6,889 bases of DNA from Chloroflexota bacterium (GTDB lineage: Bacteria; Chloroflexota; UBA6077; JADZDV01), in assembly GCA_020850915.1 (NCBI GenBank), contig JADZDV010000005.1:1-6889 (forward strand), written 5' to 3'. Under the pieces are notes generated by a model. That model had not been told where the DNA came from. It worked only from the letters and a program-made list of their open reading frames with translations, and ran no database searches. A program made the position numbers and the translations under genes. Positions 1 through 6,401 of this stretch are shown here, piece after piece (position 1 is the stretch's first letter; each line of letters starts with the position of its first letter).

Positions 1-465
1 GAGGGCGCGGCGATGATCCGCTCGAAGGGCGAGGCGGGCACAGGGAACATCGTGGAGGCAGTCCGCCACCTGCGCTCGATCGGTGGCGCCATCAAGCGCC
101 TGACGGTCATGGGGCCGGACGAGTGGATGGCCGAGGCCAAGCAGTTGGGCGCGCCGTACGAGCTGGTCAGGCAGGTCGCGCAGGAGGGCAAGCTGCCGGT
201 CGTGCTGTTCTGCGCCGGCGGCGTCGCGACGCCGGCCGACGCCGCGCTGGTGATGCAGCTTGGCGCCGAGGGTGTCTTCGTCGGTTCCGGTATTTTCAAG
301 AGCGAGAACCCGCCGAAGACGGCCGCGGCGATCGTCAAGGCGACGACGCACTTCCGCGACCCCGACATCATCGCCGACGTGTCAAGGGGGCTGGGCACGC
401 CGATGCGCGGCATTGAGATCGGAACGATCGGCGAGCGCGAGCTGATGGCGACCCGGGGCTGGTGA
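1..465 (+). CDS. pdxS: Pyridoxal 5'-phosphate synthase lyase subunit PdxS (C-terminal part, 5' end outside window)
   Basis: PdxS builds the PLP ring from ribose 5-phosphate, glyceraldehyde 3-phosphate and ammonia supplied by PdxT, as a cytoplasmic (beta/alpha)8 barrel in a dodecameric complex. The reading frame is open from base 1 (E-G-A-A-M), so the ATG at 13 is internal. About 154 of a usual 290-300 residues are present. The [10 protein letters not shown] motif carries the second catalytic lysine (codon at 25-27; Lys149 in Bacillus subtilis by family knowledge). The phosphate-binding segments [17 protein letters not shown] (about bases 211-261) and [11 protein letters not shown] (about 271-303) are intact, as is the typical C-terminal RGW. 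The first catalytic lysine lies outside the window. The stop TGA (463-465) overlaps the pdxT ATG by one base, which indicates translational coupling. Identity is very secure. Confidence 0.97.
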   Translation, partial: EGAAMIRSKGEAGTGNIVEAVRHLRSIGGAIKRLTVMGPDEWMAEAKQLGAPYELVRQVAQEGKLPVVLFCAGGVATPADAALVMQLGAEGVFVGSGIFKSENPPKTAAAIVKATTHFRDPDIIADVSRGLGTPMRGIEIGTIGERELMATRGW

Positions 466-1073
466 TGAGGATAGGCGTCCTCGCCCTGCAGGGCGACTTC
501 GCCGAGCACCTGGCGATGCTGCGCTCGCTGGGCGTGGAGGCGGTCGAGGTCCGTACGGCGGCCCAGCTTGCGGACCTTGACGGGCTCATCATTCCCGGCG
601 GCGAGAGCACGACCATTGGCAAGCTGGCGGTCACGTTTGGCCTGATCGAGCCGTTGCGAGCGCGCATCGAATCCGGGCTGCCGGTCCTGGCGACCTGCGC
701 CGGGCTGATCCTGCTGGCGAGCGACGTCGGCACGTCCCAGCCGCTCATCGGAGTTATGGACGTCGCGGTCGAGCGCAATGCCTTCGGTCGCCAGCTTCAG
801 AGCTTCGAGACGGACCTCGAGGTCGCGGGGCTCGGCGATCGACCGATGCGGGCAGTGTTTATCCGCGCGCCTGCCATCCGCTCCGCCGGCCCCGACGTCG
901 AGGTGCTGGCGAGCCTGCCGGACGGGCGGATCGTGGCCGCGCAGCAAGGCCCACTGATCGTCGCGGCGTTCCACCCGGAGCTCAGCGGCGACACCCGTCT
1001 CCACGAGCGGTTCCTGGAGGTCGTGCGCCAGGCAGCGAGTCGACGCGAGTCCGAGGTGGTCGCGAGTCGCTAG
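465..1073 (+). CDS. pdxT: Pyridoxal 5'-phosphate synthase glutaminase subunit PdxT
   Basis: PdxT hydrolyses glutamine and channels ammonia to PdxS. It is a class I (triad) glutamine amidotransferase. The protein has 202 residues, the normal family length. It starts [12 protein letters not shown], matching the family N-terminus. I therefore prefer the ATG at 465 to the in-frame GTG one codon upstream at 462. Visible motifs are the oxyanion segment GGES (residues 45-48), the nucleophile Cys78 in LATCAGL, and the His170/Glu172 pair in AAFHPEL. All catalytic residues are therefore present. The ATG overlaps the pdxS stop (TGATG), so no separate promoter is expected. The last codons contain three copies of the heptamer GCGAGTC (1035, 1045, 1062) and encode a charged tail beyond the conserved fold. 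The gene ends 23 bases before the convergent thrC stop. Confidence 0.97.
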   Translation: MRIGVLALQGDFAEHLAMLRSLGVEAVEVRTAAQLADLDGLIIPGGESTTIGKLAVTFGLIEPLRARIESGLPVLATCAGLILLASDVGTSQPLIGVMDVAVERNAFGRQLQSFETDLEVAGLGDRPMRAVFIRAPAIRSAGPDVEVLASLPDGRIVAAQQGPLIVAAFHPELSGDTRLHERFLEVVRQAASRRESEVVASR

Positions 1074-1096
1074 CCTCGTGCTTCGCGCGGGCGGCG

Positions 1097-2290
1097 CTAA
1101 CCGAGCGCTCGCGCCAACTCCTCGAGAGGGACGCGCTCCGGCTGGGCTGACGAGCGGTCGAACGCGGTCGGGTCCTTCAAGCCATGGCCGGTCATAATCG
1201 CCACGATCCGCATGGTGGGCTTCAACAGCTTGCTCCTGAGAGCGGCCACCAGGCCCGCGTAGGCCGCGGCGGCGTCCGGCTGGACGAACAGCCCCTCCTC
1301 TTCGGCGAGAAGATGCTGGGCAGCGTCAATCTCGCGGTCGTCCACCGCCACAGCCCAGCCGCGCTCCCCGCCCCGGAGTCCGCGCAGGACGCGCTCACCG
1401 CTGGGCGGGGAGGGGTTGGAGATCGCGTGGGCGATGGTATCGACGTGGGGCCATGGCCTCAGGGTGGTCTCGCCGCGACTGAAGGCGCTGGCGATCGGCG
1501 CGCAACCGGAGGCCTGGACGACAAGGAGCCGTGGGACCTGGCGGCCCAGCCCCGCGGTGACCCACTCCGTCATGCCCTTGACGATGGCCGCCGCGTTGCC
1601 ACCCGCGCTGCAGGGCACCACGACAACGTCCGGCGGCTCTGCGCCGCACTGCTCCATGAGCTCCAGGCCGAGCGTTTTCTGACCCTCCACCCGGAAGGGA
1701 TCGTCCGAGTTGACGAAGTACGTGCCCGTTTCGCTCCCGAGGCGCAGGCTCTCGAAGTACAGCTCGCCGTAGTCGCCGGCAACGCGCAGCAGCCTCGGGC
1801 CATGGATCGAGACGGCGCCGAGCTTCTCCACGGGACCGTCCGCCGAGACGAGCACGGTCCACGGCAGCCCGGCGCGCGCCGCGTACGCCGCGACGGACGC
1901 TGCCATGTTGCCGGTTGAGACGGTGCCGACACGGCGGAAGCCGAGGCTCAGCGCCCGCTCCATCCCCGCGATGGTCCCGCGATCTTTGAACGATCCGGTC
2001 GGATTGAGCCCCTCGATCTTGAAGTCCAGTCGCGGCAGACCGACCAGGTCGCCCACGCGGCGTGCCCGAACGAGCGGTGTGCCGCCCTCGCCCATGCTCA
2101 GACCAGGGGTGACGGCGGTGAAAGGCAAGAAGGTCGCGTAGCGCCGGAGCAGCTCGCCGGCGGCGGGGTCCGGCCGGGCAAACACCACCTCAGACTCGAC
2201 CTCGAGCGGACCCCGGCACCCGGCACAGCGCTGGAGAGGCTGCGACAGATCGTACGTGGTCCGGCAGAGGCAGCAGATGAGACGTCGCAC
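1097..2290 (-). CDS. thrC: Threonine synthase, PLP-dependent, with N-terminal zinc-ribbon-like motif
   Basis: Converts O-phospho-L-homoserine to threonine and phosphate in the cytoplasm; a fold-type II PLP enzyme. The protein has 397 residues, fitting the short bacterial/archaeal class. Cys6/Cys9 and Cys22/Cys25 form a CxxC...CxxC zinc-ribbon-like head. The PLP lysine is Lys102 in NPTGSFKDRG. STGNMA (125-130) and PCSAGGNAA (227-235) are the substrate- and phosphate-binding loops. EGQKTLGLEL (202-211) and the C-terminal TGHGLKDP (367-374) are strongly threonine-synthase-like and argue against other family members such as cysteate synthase or threonine dehydratase. The GTG start (2290-2288) is chosen because it leaves the cysteine head complete. 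No Shine-Dalgarno sequence precedes it, but a TACAAT box lies six bases upstream, suggesting leaderless expression. Its cofactor is the product of the convergent pdxST pair. Confidence 0.95.
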   Translation of the reverse strand: MRRLICCLCRTTYDLSQPLQRCAGCRGPLEVESEVVFARPDPAAGELLRRYATFLPFTAVTPGLSMGEGGTPLVRARRVGDLVGLPRLDFKIEGLNPTGSFKDRGTIAGMERALSLGFRRVGTVSTGNMAASVAAYAARAGLPWTVLVSADGPVEKLGAVSIHGPRLLRVAGDYGELYFESLRLGSETGTYFVNSDDPFRVEGQKTLGLELMEQCGAEPPDVVVVPCSAGGNAAAIVKGMTEWVTAGLGRQVPRLLVVQASGCAPIASAFSRGETTLRPWPHVDTIAHAISNPSPPSGERVLRGLRGGERGWAVAVDDREIDAAQHLLAEEEGLFVQPDAAAAYAGLVAALRSKLLKPTMRIVAIMTGHGLKDPTAFDRSSAQPERVPLEELARALG

Positions 2291-2296
2291 GCAGCG

Positions 2297-2302
2297 ATTG
2301 TA
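2297..2302 (-). promoter_or_regulatory. Candidate -10 box of thrC (leaderless arrangement)
   Basis: TACAAT on the minus strand matches the sigma-70-type -10 consensus at five of six positions. Six bases separate it from the GTG of thrC, so the predicted first transcribed base is the G of the start codon. No recognisable -35 element lies 16-19 bases upstream. The absence of a Shine-Dalgarno sequence supports a leaderless reading, but the call rests on one hexamer. Confidence 0.45.
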
Positions 2303-2364
2303 GTGCCTCGGCCCACCCCTGCTCGCCGGCGCTGGCCACGATGCTTGGAGTCGATCTCCGGAAG

Positions 2365-2395
2365 TTCACCCGCCGGTGGAACGGCGTGGTAGAAT
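2365..2395 (+). promoter_or_regulatory. Candidate promoter of the CBS-CBS-BON gene
   Basis: TAGAAT at 2390-2395 (five of six matches to TATAAT) lies 19 bases after TTCACC at 2365-2370 (four of six matches to TTGACA). The spacer is slightly long. The predicted start of transcription is near 2402, giving a leader of about 15 bases that contains the GGAGG ribosome binding site before the ATG at 2417. It is divergent from the proposed thrC -10 box. Confidence 0.45.
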
Positions 2396-2406
2396 CTCCG
2401 AGCCAT

Positions 2407-2411
2407 GGAGG
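2407..2411 (+). promoter_or_regulatory. Ribosome binding site deciding the start of the CBS-CBS-BON gene
   Basis: GGAGG ends five bases before the ATG at 2417, which is ideal Shine-Dalgarno spacing. The alternative in-frame ATG at 2405 overlaps this element and has no ribosome binding site of its own. It would also add MEDT ahead of the family-typical N-terminus. The site therefore favours 2417. Confidence 0.65.
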
Positions 2412-2416
2412 ACACG

Positions 2417-3127
2417 ATGCGCGCGCGTGACATCATGACCCGAGACGTGGTCACGGTCCGGCGCGACACGCCGGTCCGTGAGGTGCTGGCGCTGCTGATC
2501 GCTCATCGGATTAGCGGCGTTCCCGTGGTGGACGACCATCAGCGGATCCTGGGGATCATCAGCGAGGGCGATCTCATCCTGCGCGAGCGCGCCCTGCGCC
2601 GTCGTACGGGCAACGCCTTCCTCTTTCAGCAGCTTTTTGGCGATCACGCGAAGCTGGCCGAGGAGTACCGCAAGGCTCACGGCCGGGTCGCGCGCGAGGT
2701 GATGACGCGCCAGGTCATTAGCTGCCCGCCGAGCGCGCCGGTGGAAGAGATCGCGCACATCATGGCTGAGAAGCGTATCAAGCGCGTGCCGATCGTCGAA
2801 GATGACCGCCTGGTCGGGCTGGTCAGCCGGGCGGACGTGGTCAAGGTCGCCATGCAGCGCCTGCTGGCGCTCGAGTCGAGCGATACGGTTGAAGCGCTCT
2901 CAGACGAGGAGATCGCAAAGAAGCTGGTGGAGCTGCTTCGCCAGGAGCCGTGGGCGGAGGTGGAGCGCCTGCAGATCACTGTCCGGGACGGTGTGGTGCT
3001 GCTGGAGGGCTCTGCCGAAACCGTTGCCGAGCGGGAAGCGATCGAGCTCGCGGCGCGCCGGATTCCCGGTGTGCTGGATGTTCGGGACAGCCTGAACATC
3101 CTGCCATCGCTCCAGCGGCCGAGCTAG
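2417..3127 (+). CDS. CBS-CBS-BON domain protein (putative nucleotide-sensing regulator)
   Basis: A soluble protein of 236 residues from the ATG at 2417, or 240 from 2405. It begins MRARDIMTRDVVTV, the usual opening of a CBS pair. CBS1 covers about residues 1-60, with SGVPVVD and GIISEGDL. An Arg- and Lys-rich helical linker follows (about 61-92). CBS2 covers about 93-150 (EVMTRQVISC, KRVPIVED, GLVSRADVV). A C-terminal BON domain (about 163-229) contains the DGVVLLEGSA strand pair and IPGVLDVRDSLNI. By family knowledge, CBS pairs bind adenine nucleotides such as AMP, ATP or S-adenosylmethionine, and BON domains are thought to bind lipids or other ligands. The CBS-CBS-BON arrangement is widespread, with its target usually unknown. 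No signal peptide or membrane segment is visible. It stands alone: divergent from thrC and convergent with the operon on the right. Domain identity is secure; its role is not. Confidence 0.9.
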   Translation: MRARDIMTRDVVTVRRDTPVREVLALLIAHRISGVPVVDDHQRILGIISEGDLILRERALRRRTGNAFLFQQLFGDHAKLAEEYRKAHGRVAREVMTRQVISCPPSAPVEEIAHIMAEKRIKRVPIVEDDRLVGLVSRADVVKVAMQRLLALESSDTVEALSDEEIAKKLVELLRQEPWAEVERLQITVRDGVVLLEGSAETVAEREAIELAARRIPGVLDVRDSLNILPSLQRPS

Positions 3128-3128
3128 C

Positions 3129-3156
3129 CTGCGCTTTCGCTCAGACGACTCGAGTC
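3129..3156. other. Inverted repeats in the convergent gap, possible weak terminator
   Basis: The 38-base gap between two converging genes holds two small symmetrical elements. One is a 6+4+6 hairpin at 3129-3144 with a single mismatch; read on the minus strand it has a GAAA tetraloop. The other is the perfect 10-base palindrome GACTCGAGTC at 3147-3156. Neither is followed by a T-run on either strand, so a classical intrinsic terminator is not supported. Their position between converging genes is the main reason to list them. Confidence 0.3.
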
Positions 3157-3165
3157 AGGCGCCTC

Positions 3166-3420
3166 CTACTGTCGGATGATGACCTGGACGTTGTTCAGGC
3201 CGAGCCAGGCGGGTAGGACGTAGAAGATCACCGCGACGGCGATCGCCAGCAGCACCAGCACCGCGGCCATTGACAGCAGATCCACCTGGCCATCGCTGTC
3301 CGTCACGCTCTCGCCAGCAACCGGCGCTGGTCGCGCTGGAGCGGCGGGCTGGGATGGCCGTTCTGAGACTGCTGGCGACGCGGCGCTCTCTCGCGGCTGG
3401 GGCGCCTCAGGCTCGATCAC
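3166..3420 (-). CDS. Small single-pass membrane protein, unknown function
   Basis: 84 residues, from a GTG at 3420-3418. A TGAGG Shine-Dalgarno ends five bases before the start, which supports this choice. Residues 1-47 are rich in Pro, Ala, Ser and Glu and look disordered (APARPAPVAGES). Residues 48-70 form one strongly hydrophobic helix (LLSMAAVLVLLAIAVAVIFY), followed by the short polar tail LNNVQVIIRQ. There is no N-terminal signal peptide. The net acidic N-terminus followed by a late helix suggests a tail-anchored or single-pass protein; orientation cannot be told. It lies 27 bases downstream of the glycosyltransferase gene on the same strand, so it is probably co-transcribed and may be an accessory to it. 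I do not recognise a family. Confidence 0.7.
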   Translation of the reverse strand: MIEPEAPQPRESAASPAVSERPSQPAAPARPAPVAGESVTDSDGQVDLLSMAAVLVLLAIAVAVIFYVLPAWLGLNNVQVIIRQ

Positions 3421-3447
3421 ACGTGCCTCACGGTGGAACGATAGCGT

Positions 3448-5004
3448 CTAACGCAGCGTGAGTCGATAGACGGCGTAGCGGTGGCCGCTGCCGGAGGCCG
3501 AGGCGACCTCTGGCCCGAGCGGGGTGGCCCTGACGTTGCGCGGCAGGCGCTCGCGCTTCTTGGTCTCCATTAGGATGAGCTGGTGCTCGCGCACGGCGAG
3601 CTGGTCGTCTGTGTCGTCGCCCACCTTGGCGAGCTCGTACGGCAAGCGGTTGGCCTCCAGCAGCATCCGGTACGCCTTGAGGTCCGTCCCGCCCGCGGTG
3701 AGCTGCTCCTGGGCCAGGCCCTCGTCCACCAGAACGATCTCGTCCAGCTGGCGGTTGGCCAGGATCGTCCGCATGGTAGTGAAGAGCGGCTCGTTGGTCC
3801 GGCCGTCGGCCAGGACGTCAGCATAGTAGGCGCGGAGGGCGTAGAGCGGGAAGCCGACCATCAGCACGCTCGCGCCGATCGGCAGCCAGACGTCTAACCG
3901 ATGCCGCGGACTCCGGGTGGACCCGCTGGAGATCGTGTCGTCGGCCCAGTGCCTGAGGAGTCCGCCGACCCAGAGCAGCGAGGCGGCCAGCCCGGTGAAC
4001 GCCAGCGGCACGATCGGCACGATGTAGCGCCCGCTGAGGATTGGTCCGTAGCGCGGGTTGAAGTACGGCAGCACCAGGACGATGGAAAGCGTGGCGAGCA
4101 GAGGCAGGCTCGAGCCCCGGCGCGCCAGCAAGAGGAGCCCCAGGAGCGCCAGGCCGGTGTAGAGCAAGCGAGCTGGACTGTCTGGGACGTCGATGGTCCC
4201 GCTCAGGAGGCGTGAGAGCGACTGGAGCAGCTCCTTCAGGTTGTCCGTGTAGAAGGCCAGGTCGGCGCTCCGCCCGCCGGTGTACCCCTCCTGGAGACTG
4301 TGGGCGTGGCGGAAGGACCAGAAGCTGTTCTCCATGTTGAAGACGATCATGTTCGCGTACCCGACGAGGGCCGCGAGCACCGCCAGATACGGCCAGGGAG
4401 ACCGCAGCAGCGACGGCCGTTTGATGAGCACGAACAGCACGACACCGGGCCCGAGCGCGATCGCCGAGAGATGCGTCTGGAGCGCGAGGCCGAGCAGGAA
4501 GCCGGTGGGGACCAGCAGCCACGCGCTGCCCTCGGTCGCACGCCAGAGCAGCCAGAGCGCGCCGGTCGTCACGATCGGGGTGATGGAGTTGGAGCGGGCG
4601 GTGTGGCTGTTGATCACAACGTGACCGCCGGCGGTTGCCATGAGCGCTGCCGCGAGCAGGCCGCCCCAGCGGCCGATCAGCGCGCGGGCGTAGCCAAAGG
4701 TCAGGACGACCATCGCGGCGCCCAGCAGCATCGCGGTGAGGCGCGGGAGCTCGGCGCTGAAGCCAAAGAGGTGGAACAGTCCCGCGAGCAAGTAGCTCCA
4801 GAGAGGACCGTAGTAGGAGTCCACAGCGGTGAGCGGCAAGATGTCGCCCCGCGCGATGGCGAAGCTCCAGAGCACCTCCTGAAGCTCGTCGGTGAAGCGG
4901 GGGATCTGCCACAGAAATGGCCAGCGGATCAGCGCGGCCAGGATAAAGAGCGCCAGGACCAGGCAGAGATCGATCACCCGCGCGCTGGCGCAGCGACGCT
5001 GCAT
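3448..5004 (-). CDS. GT-C fold membrane glycosyltransferase, GT39/ArnT/PMT-like
   Basis: An integral membrane protein of 518 residues that probably moves a sugar from a polyprenyl-phosphate donor to a surface acceptor (protein, lipid or polysaccharide). The first helix (about 11-29) is followed by a loop with Asp39-Glu40 in RFTDE, the acidic pair expected for metal and catalysis in GT-C enzymes. A second acidic site is Asp62 in VDSYYGPLW. About ten more hydrophobic segments follow (roughly 66-83, 90-108, 114-132, 141-156, 163-195, 205-222, 280-294, 299-314, 327-348, 372-391). GRYIVPIVP (325-333) matches the late conserved motif of the family. Residues 392-518 form a soluble, probably extracytoplasmic, tail. 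The ATG at 5004 has only a weak AGG upstream, and no earlier in-frame start follows the TPR stop. It sits between the TPR gene (83-base gap) and the small membrane protein. Class is fairly sure; acceptor unknown. Confidence 0.85.
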   Translation of the reverse strand: MQRRCASARVIDLCLVLALFILAALIRWPFLWQIPRFTDELQEVLWSFAIARGDILPLTAVDSYYGPLWSYLLAGLFHLFGFSAELPRLTAMLLGAAMVVLTFGYARALIGRWGGLLAAALMATAGGHVVINSHTARSNSITPIVTTGALWLLWRATEGSAWLLVPTGFLLGLALQTHLSAIALGPGVVLFVLIKRPSLLRSPWPYLAVLAALVGYANMIVFNMENSFWSFRHAHSLQEGYTGGRSADLAFYTDNLKELLQSLSRLLSGTIDVPDSPARLLYTGLALLGLLLLARRGSSLPLLATLSIVLVLPYFNPRYGPILSGRYIVPIVPLAFTGLAASLLWVGGLLRHWADDTISSGSTRSPRHRLDVWLPIGASVLMVGFPLYALRAYYADVLADGRTNEPLFTTMRTILANRQLDEIVLVDEGLAQEQLTAGGTDLKAYRMLLEANRLPYELAKVGDDTDDQLAVREHQLILMETKKRERLPRNVRATPLGPEVASASGSGHRYAVYRLTLR

Positions 5005-5034
5005 CGCCTGGGGAGAACCTCGATCGCGGGGATA

Positions 5035-5049
5035 CGGCCCGGCGGGCCG
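5035..5049. other. All-GC hairpin between TPR and glycosyltransferase genes
   Basis: CGGCCC and GGGCCG form a perfect six-pair stem around a three-base loop inside the 83-base gap. No T-run follows on the minus strand, so it is not a classical terminator. It could slow RNA polymerase or stabilise the 3' end of the upstream message. In GC-rich DNA such a stem can also arise by chance. Confidence 0.3.
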
Positions 5050-5087
5050 GCCTGGAAGTGTAGCCGATCCGGTCCCGAGGTCGGCCG

Positions 5088-6362
5088 CTAGCTGCTCGAG
5101 CCGCTCGTCTGAAGCCTCGGCATGGGCTCCACGATGCCTTCACGCCGCGCGATTCTGGCGAGTGCCGCCAGGCTCTCCATCGCGCCCTTGACGTCGCCAA
5201 GCTCGAAGAGCAGCTCTGCCACCCGCCGTCGGTTCTCGAGGTCCTTCGGCAGGGCGCCTTCGATGGCGCGGCGCGCATCCAGCTCGCCAGCTCGGTCCCC
5301 GATGGCCGAGTAACGCTCGGCGGCCGTCTTGAGCGCTCGCTGGGCCGCCGCTGCCTTGCCGTCCAGTGCCAGCAGCACGCCGTGGATGTAAGGGAGGTGC
5401 GGGTTGTACGGCGCATCCGCCACGGCCTGCTCGCAGGCACCCAGCGCCCGCTGCCGAGCTGCCCTGTTCGGCTCCAGCAGGTCCATCAGATGGCTGATGA
5501 CGCGCTCGTCCGGGCGCTCGGTCTTCGCCCGCAGCAGCAGCACGCGGGTGAGAGCGTCAGCGTCGCCGACCGCCAGGTCCTCGGCTCGCAGCAGCGCCGC
5601 GCTGGCCTGGTCCTGCTCGTTGAGATGCTCGTAGAGGTCGGCCAGCTCCAGGTACAGCCCTGAGTCGTTGGGCGAGAGCGCCAGGGCGCGATCGATCTCA
5701 CCCAGGGCGTCCAGGTAGCGTCCATCACGGGCGAGGCGCCGTGCCGCGTCCTGCCAGACCCGGCTGGCAAACGCGCTCTCCCCCGCTGCTTCGAGTCGCC
5801 GGCCGCAAGCCTCCAGCAGCACCAGGTCGTCGATGTGCTGCTCAACCAGCTCCTTGCAGAGCTGTGCGACCGCTGCCTCCTCACCCCGACGATCGAGGAT
5901 GTCGAGCAGCCGGACCGCGTGCGTTTCGGCCAGTTTGACGTCTCCGCGCTGCCGCTCGAGCGCCGCCGCTCGCGCCAGCAGCGGCAGGAACTCAGGCGCC
6001 GCGTTCAGGCCGCGCTTGCAGGAAGCCACGGCCTCGTCCAGATCGCCGGCCAGCTCGTGGCGCCGGCTCTCGACGATCGCTTCCAGGCAGGGCATCTGGA
6101 GGTCGAACTCGAGCCGGTAGACGTCCGAGACGTAGCGCCGCAGCTCTGGGCCGAGAATCTCCGGGACCGCCGGCTCGGTGCCACGGCGGAAGGCGCCGCG
6201 GAACTCCACCAGCAGCGCCATGGCGTCCGGCACCGGATCGTCCGAGTCCGTCGCCCCGATCTCCTGGACCGGCGGCTCCAGCGTCTCACGCACGAGCTTG
6301 CGCAGCCGGCTGTAGAAGAACTCGTCTGGCGGTTGTGCGGTGTCTCGGCGTTTGCGGAACAT
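5088..6362 (-). CDS. TPR-repeat protein, cytoplasmic, unknown partner
   Basis: A soluble protein of 424 residues with no signal peptide or membrane helix. A basic, polar N-terminus (MFRKRRD) leads into a helical region of about 90 residues that I do not recognise. Tetratricopeptide-like helix pairs follow. The clearest spans residues 209-264 (DGRYLDALGEIDRALALSPN, then LYLELADLYEHLNEQDQA). Weaker units are at about 98-124 (GDLDEAVASCKRGLNAAPEF), 309-347 (ACEQAVADAPYNPHLPYIHG) and 378-404 (ELLFELGDVKGAMESL). TPRs mediate protein-protein contacts; no catalytic motif is seen. The ATG at 6362 is preceded by no clear Shine-Dalgarno sequence but overlaps the stop of a six-codon micro-ORF. Upstream on the same strand is a ChpA-like receiver domain; downstream is the glycosyltransferase. 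A scaffold role in that signalling or surface pathway is inference only. Confidence 0.85.
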   Translation of the reverse strand: MFRKRRDTAQPPDEFFYSRLRKLVRETLEPPVQEIGATDSDDPVPDAMALLVEFRGAFRRGTEPAVPEILGPELRRYVSDVYRLEFDLQMPCLEAIVESRRHELAGDLDEAVASCKRGLNAAPEFLPLLARAAALERQRGDVKLAETHAVRLLDILDRRGEEAAVAQLCKELVEQHIDDLVLLEACGRRLEAAGESAFASRVWQDAARRLARDGRYLDALGEIDRALALSPNDSGLYLELADLYEHLNEQDQASAALLRAEDLAVGDADALTRVLLLRAKTERPDERVISHLMDLLEPNRAARQRALGACEQAVADAPYNPHLPYIHGVLLALDGKAAAAQRALKTAAERYSAIGDRAGELDARRAIEGALPKDLENRRRVAELLFELGDVKGAMESLAALARIARREGIVEPMPRLQTSGSSS

Positions 6363-6382
6363 CAGACGACTACCATCACCAT
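6362..6382 (-). other. Micro-ORF MVMVVV overlapping the TPR gene start
   Basis: A six-codon frame (ATG GTG ATG GTA GTC GTC TGA) ends in TGATG, so its stop shares one base with the TPR start codon. This is the same coupling geometry as pdxS/pdxT. It has no obvious Shine-Dalgarno sequence and is short enough to arise by chance, so translation is unproven. If translated, it could deliver ribosomes to the TPR start, which itself lacks a clear ribosome binding site. Confidence 0.25.
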
Positions 6383-6387
6383 GGATT

Positions 6388-6401
6388 GGGACCAGGGACC
6401 A
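6388..6401. repeat. Tandem repeat of GGGACCA (two copies)
   Basis: Two perfect adjacent copies of GGGACCA at 6388-6394 and 6395-6401, followed by a partial GGA, lie in the TPR leader. The repeat also provides two alternative 5' arms that could pair with GTCCC at 6415-6419, so it overlaps the hairpin listed separately. Confidence 0.6.

Noticed and set aside
462..464. GTG as the pdxT start
   Set aside because: The ATG at 465 gives the family-typical [10 protein letters not shown] start and the TGATG coupling overlap; the GTG only adds one residue.
1094..1108. GCGCT/AGCGC hairpin at the end of thrC as a terminator
   Set aside because: The stem is only five pairs, overlaps the thrC stop codon and has no T-run on either strand.
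1184..1918. 244-codon plus-strand frame opposite thrC
   Set aside because: It lies entirely antisense to thrC, whose motifs are intact, and its translation shows no domain.
4300..5091. 263-codon plus-strand frame opposite the glycosyltransferase
   Set aside because: It is antisense to a clear membrane protein, with a composition rich in Arg, Gly, Glu and Gln typical of shadow frames. No ribosome binding site or family motif is visible.
3818..5440. 540-codon minus-strand frame across the glycosyltransferase and TPR genes
   Set aside because: It is the shifted frame of two well-supported proteins, rich in Arg, Ala and Pro with no recognisable domain. Long stop-free shadow frames are normal in high-GC DNA.
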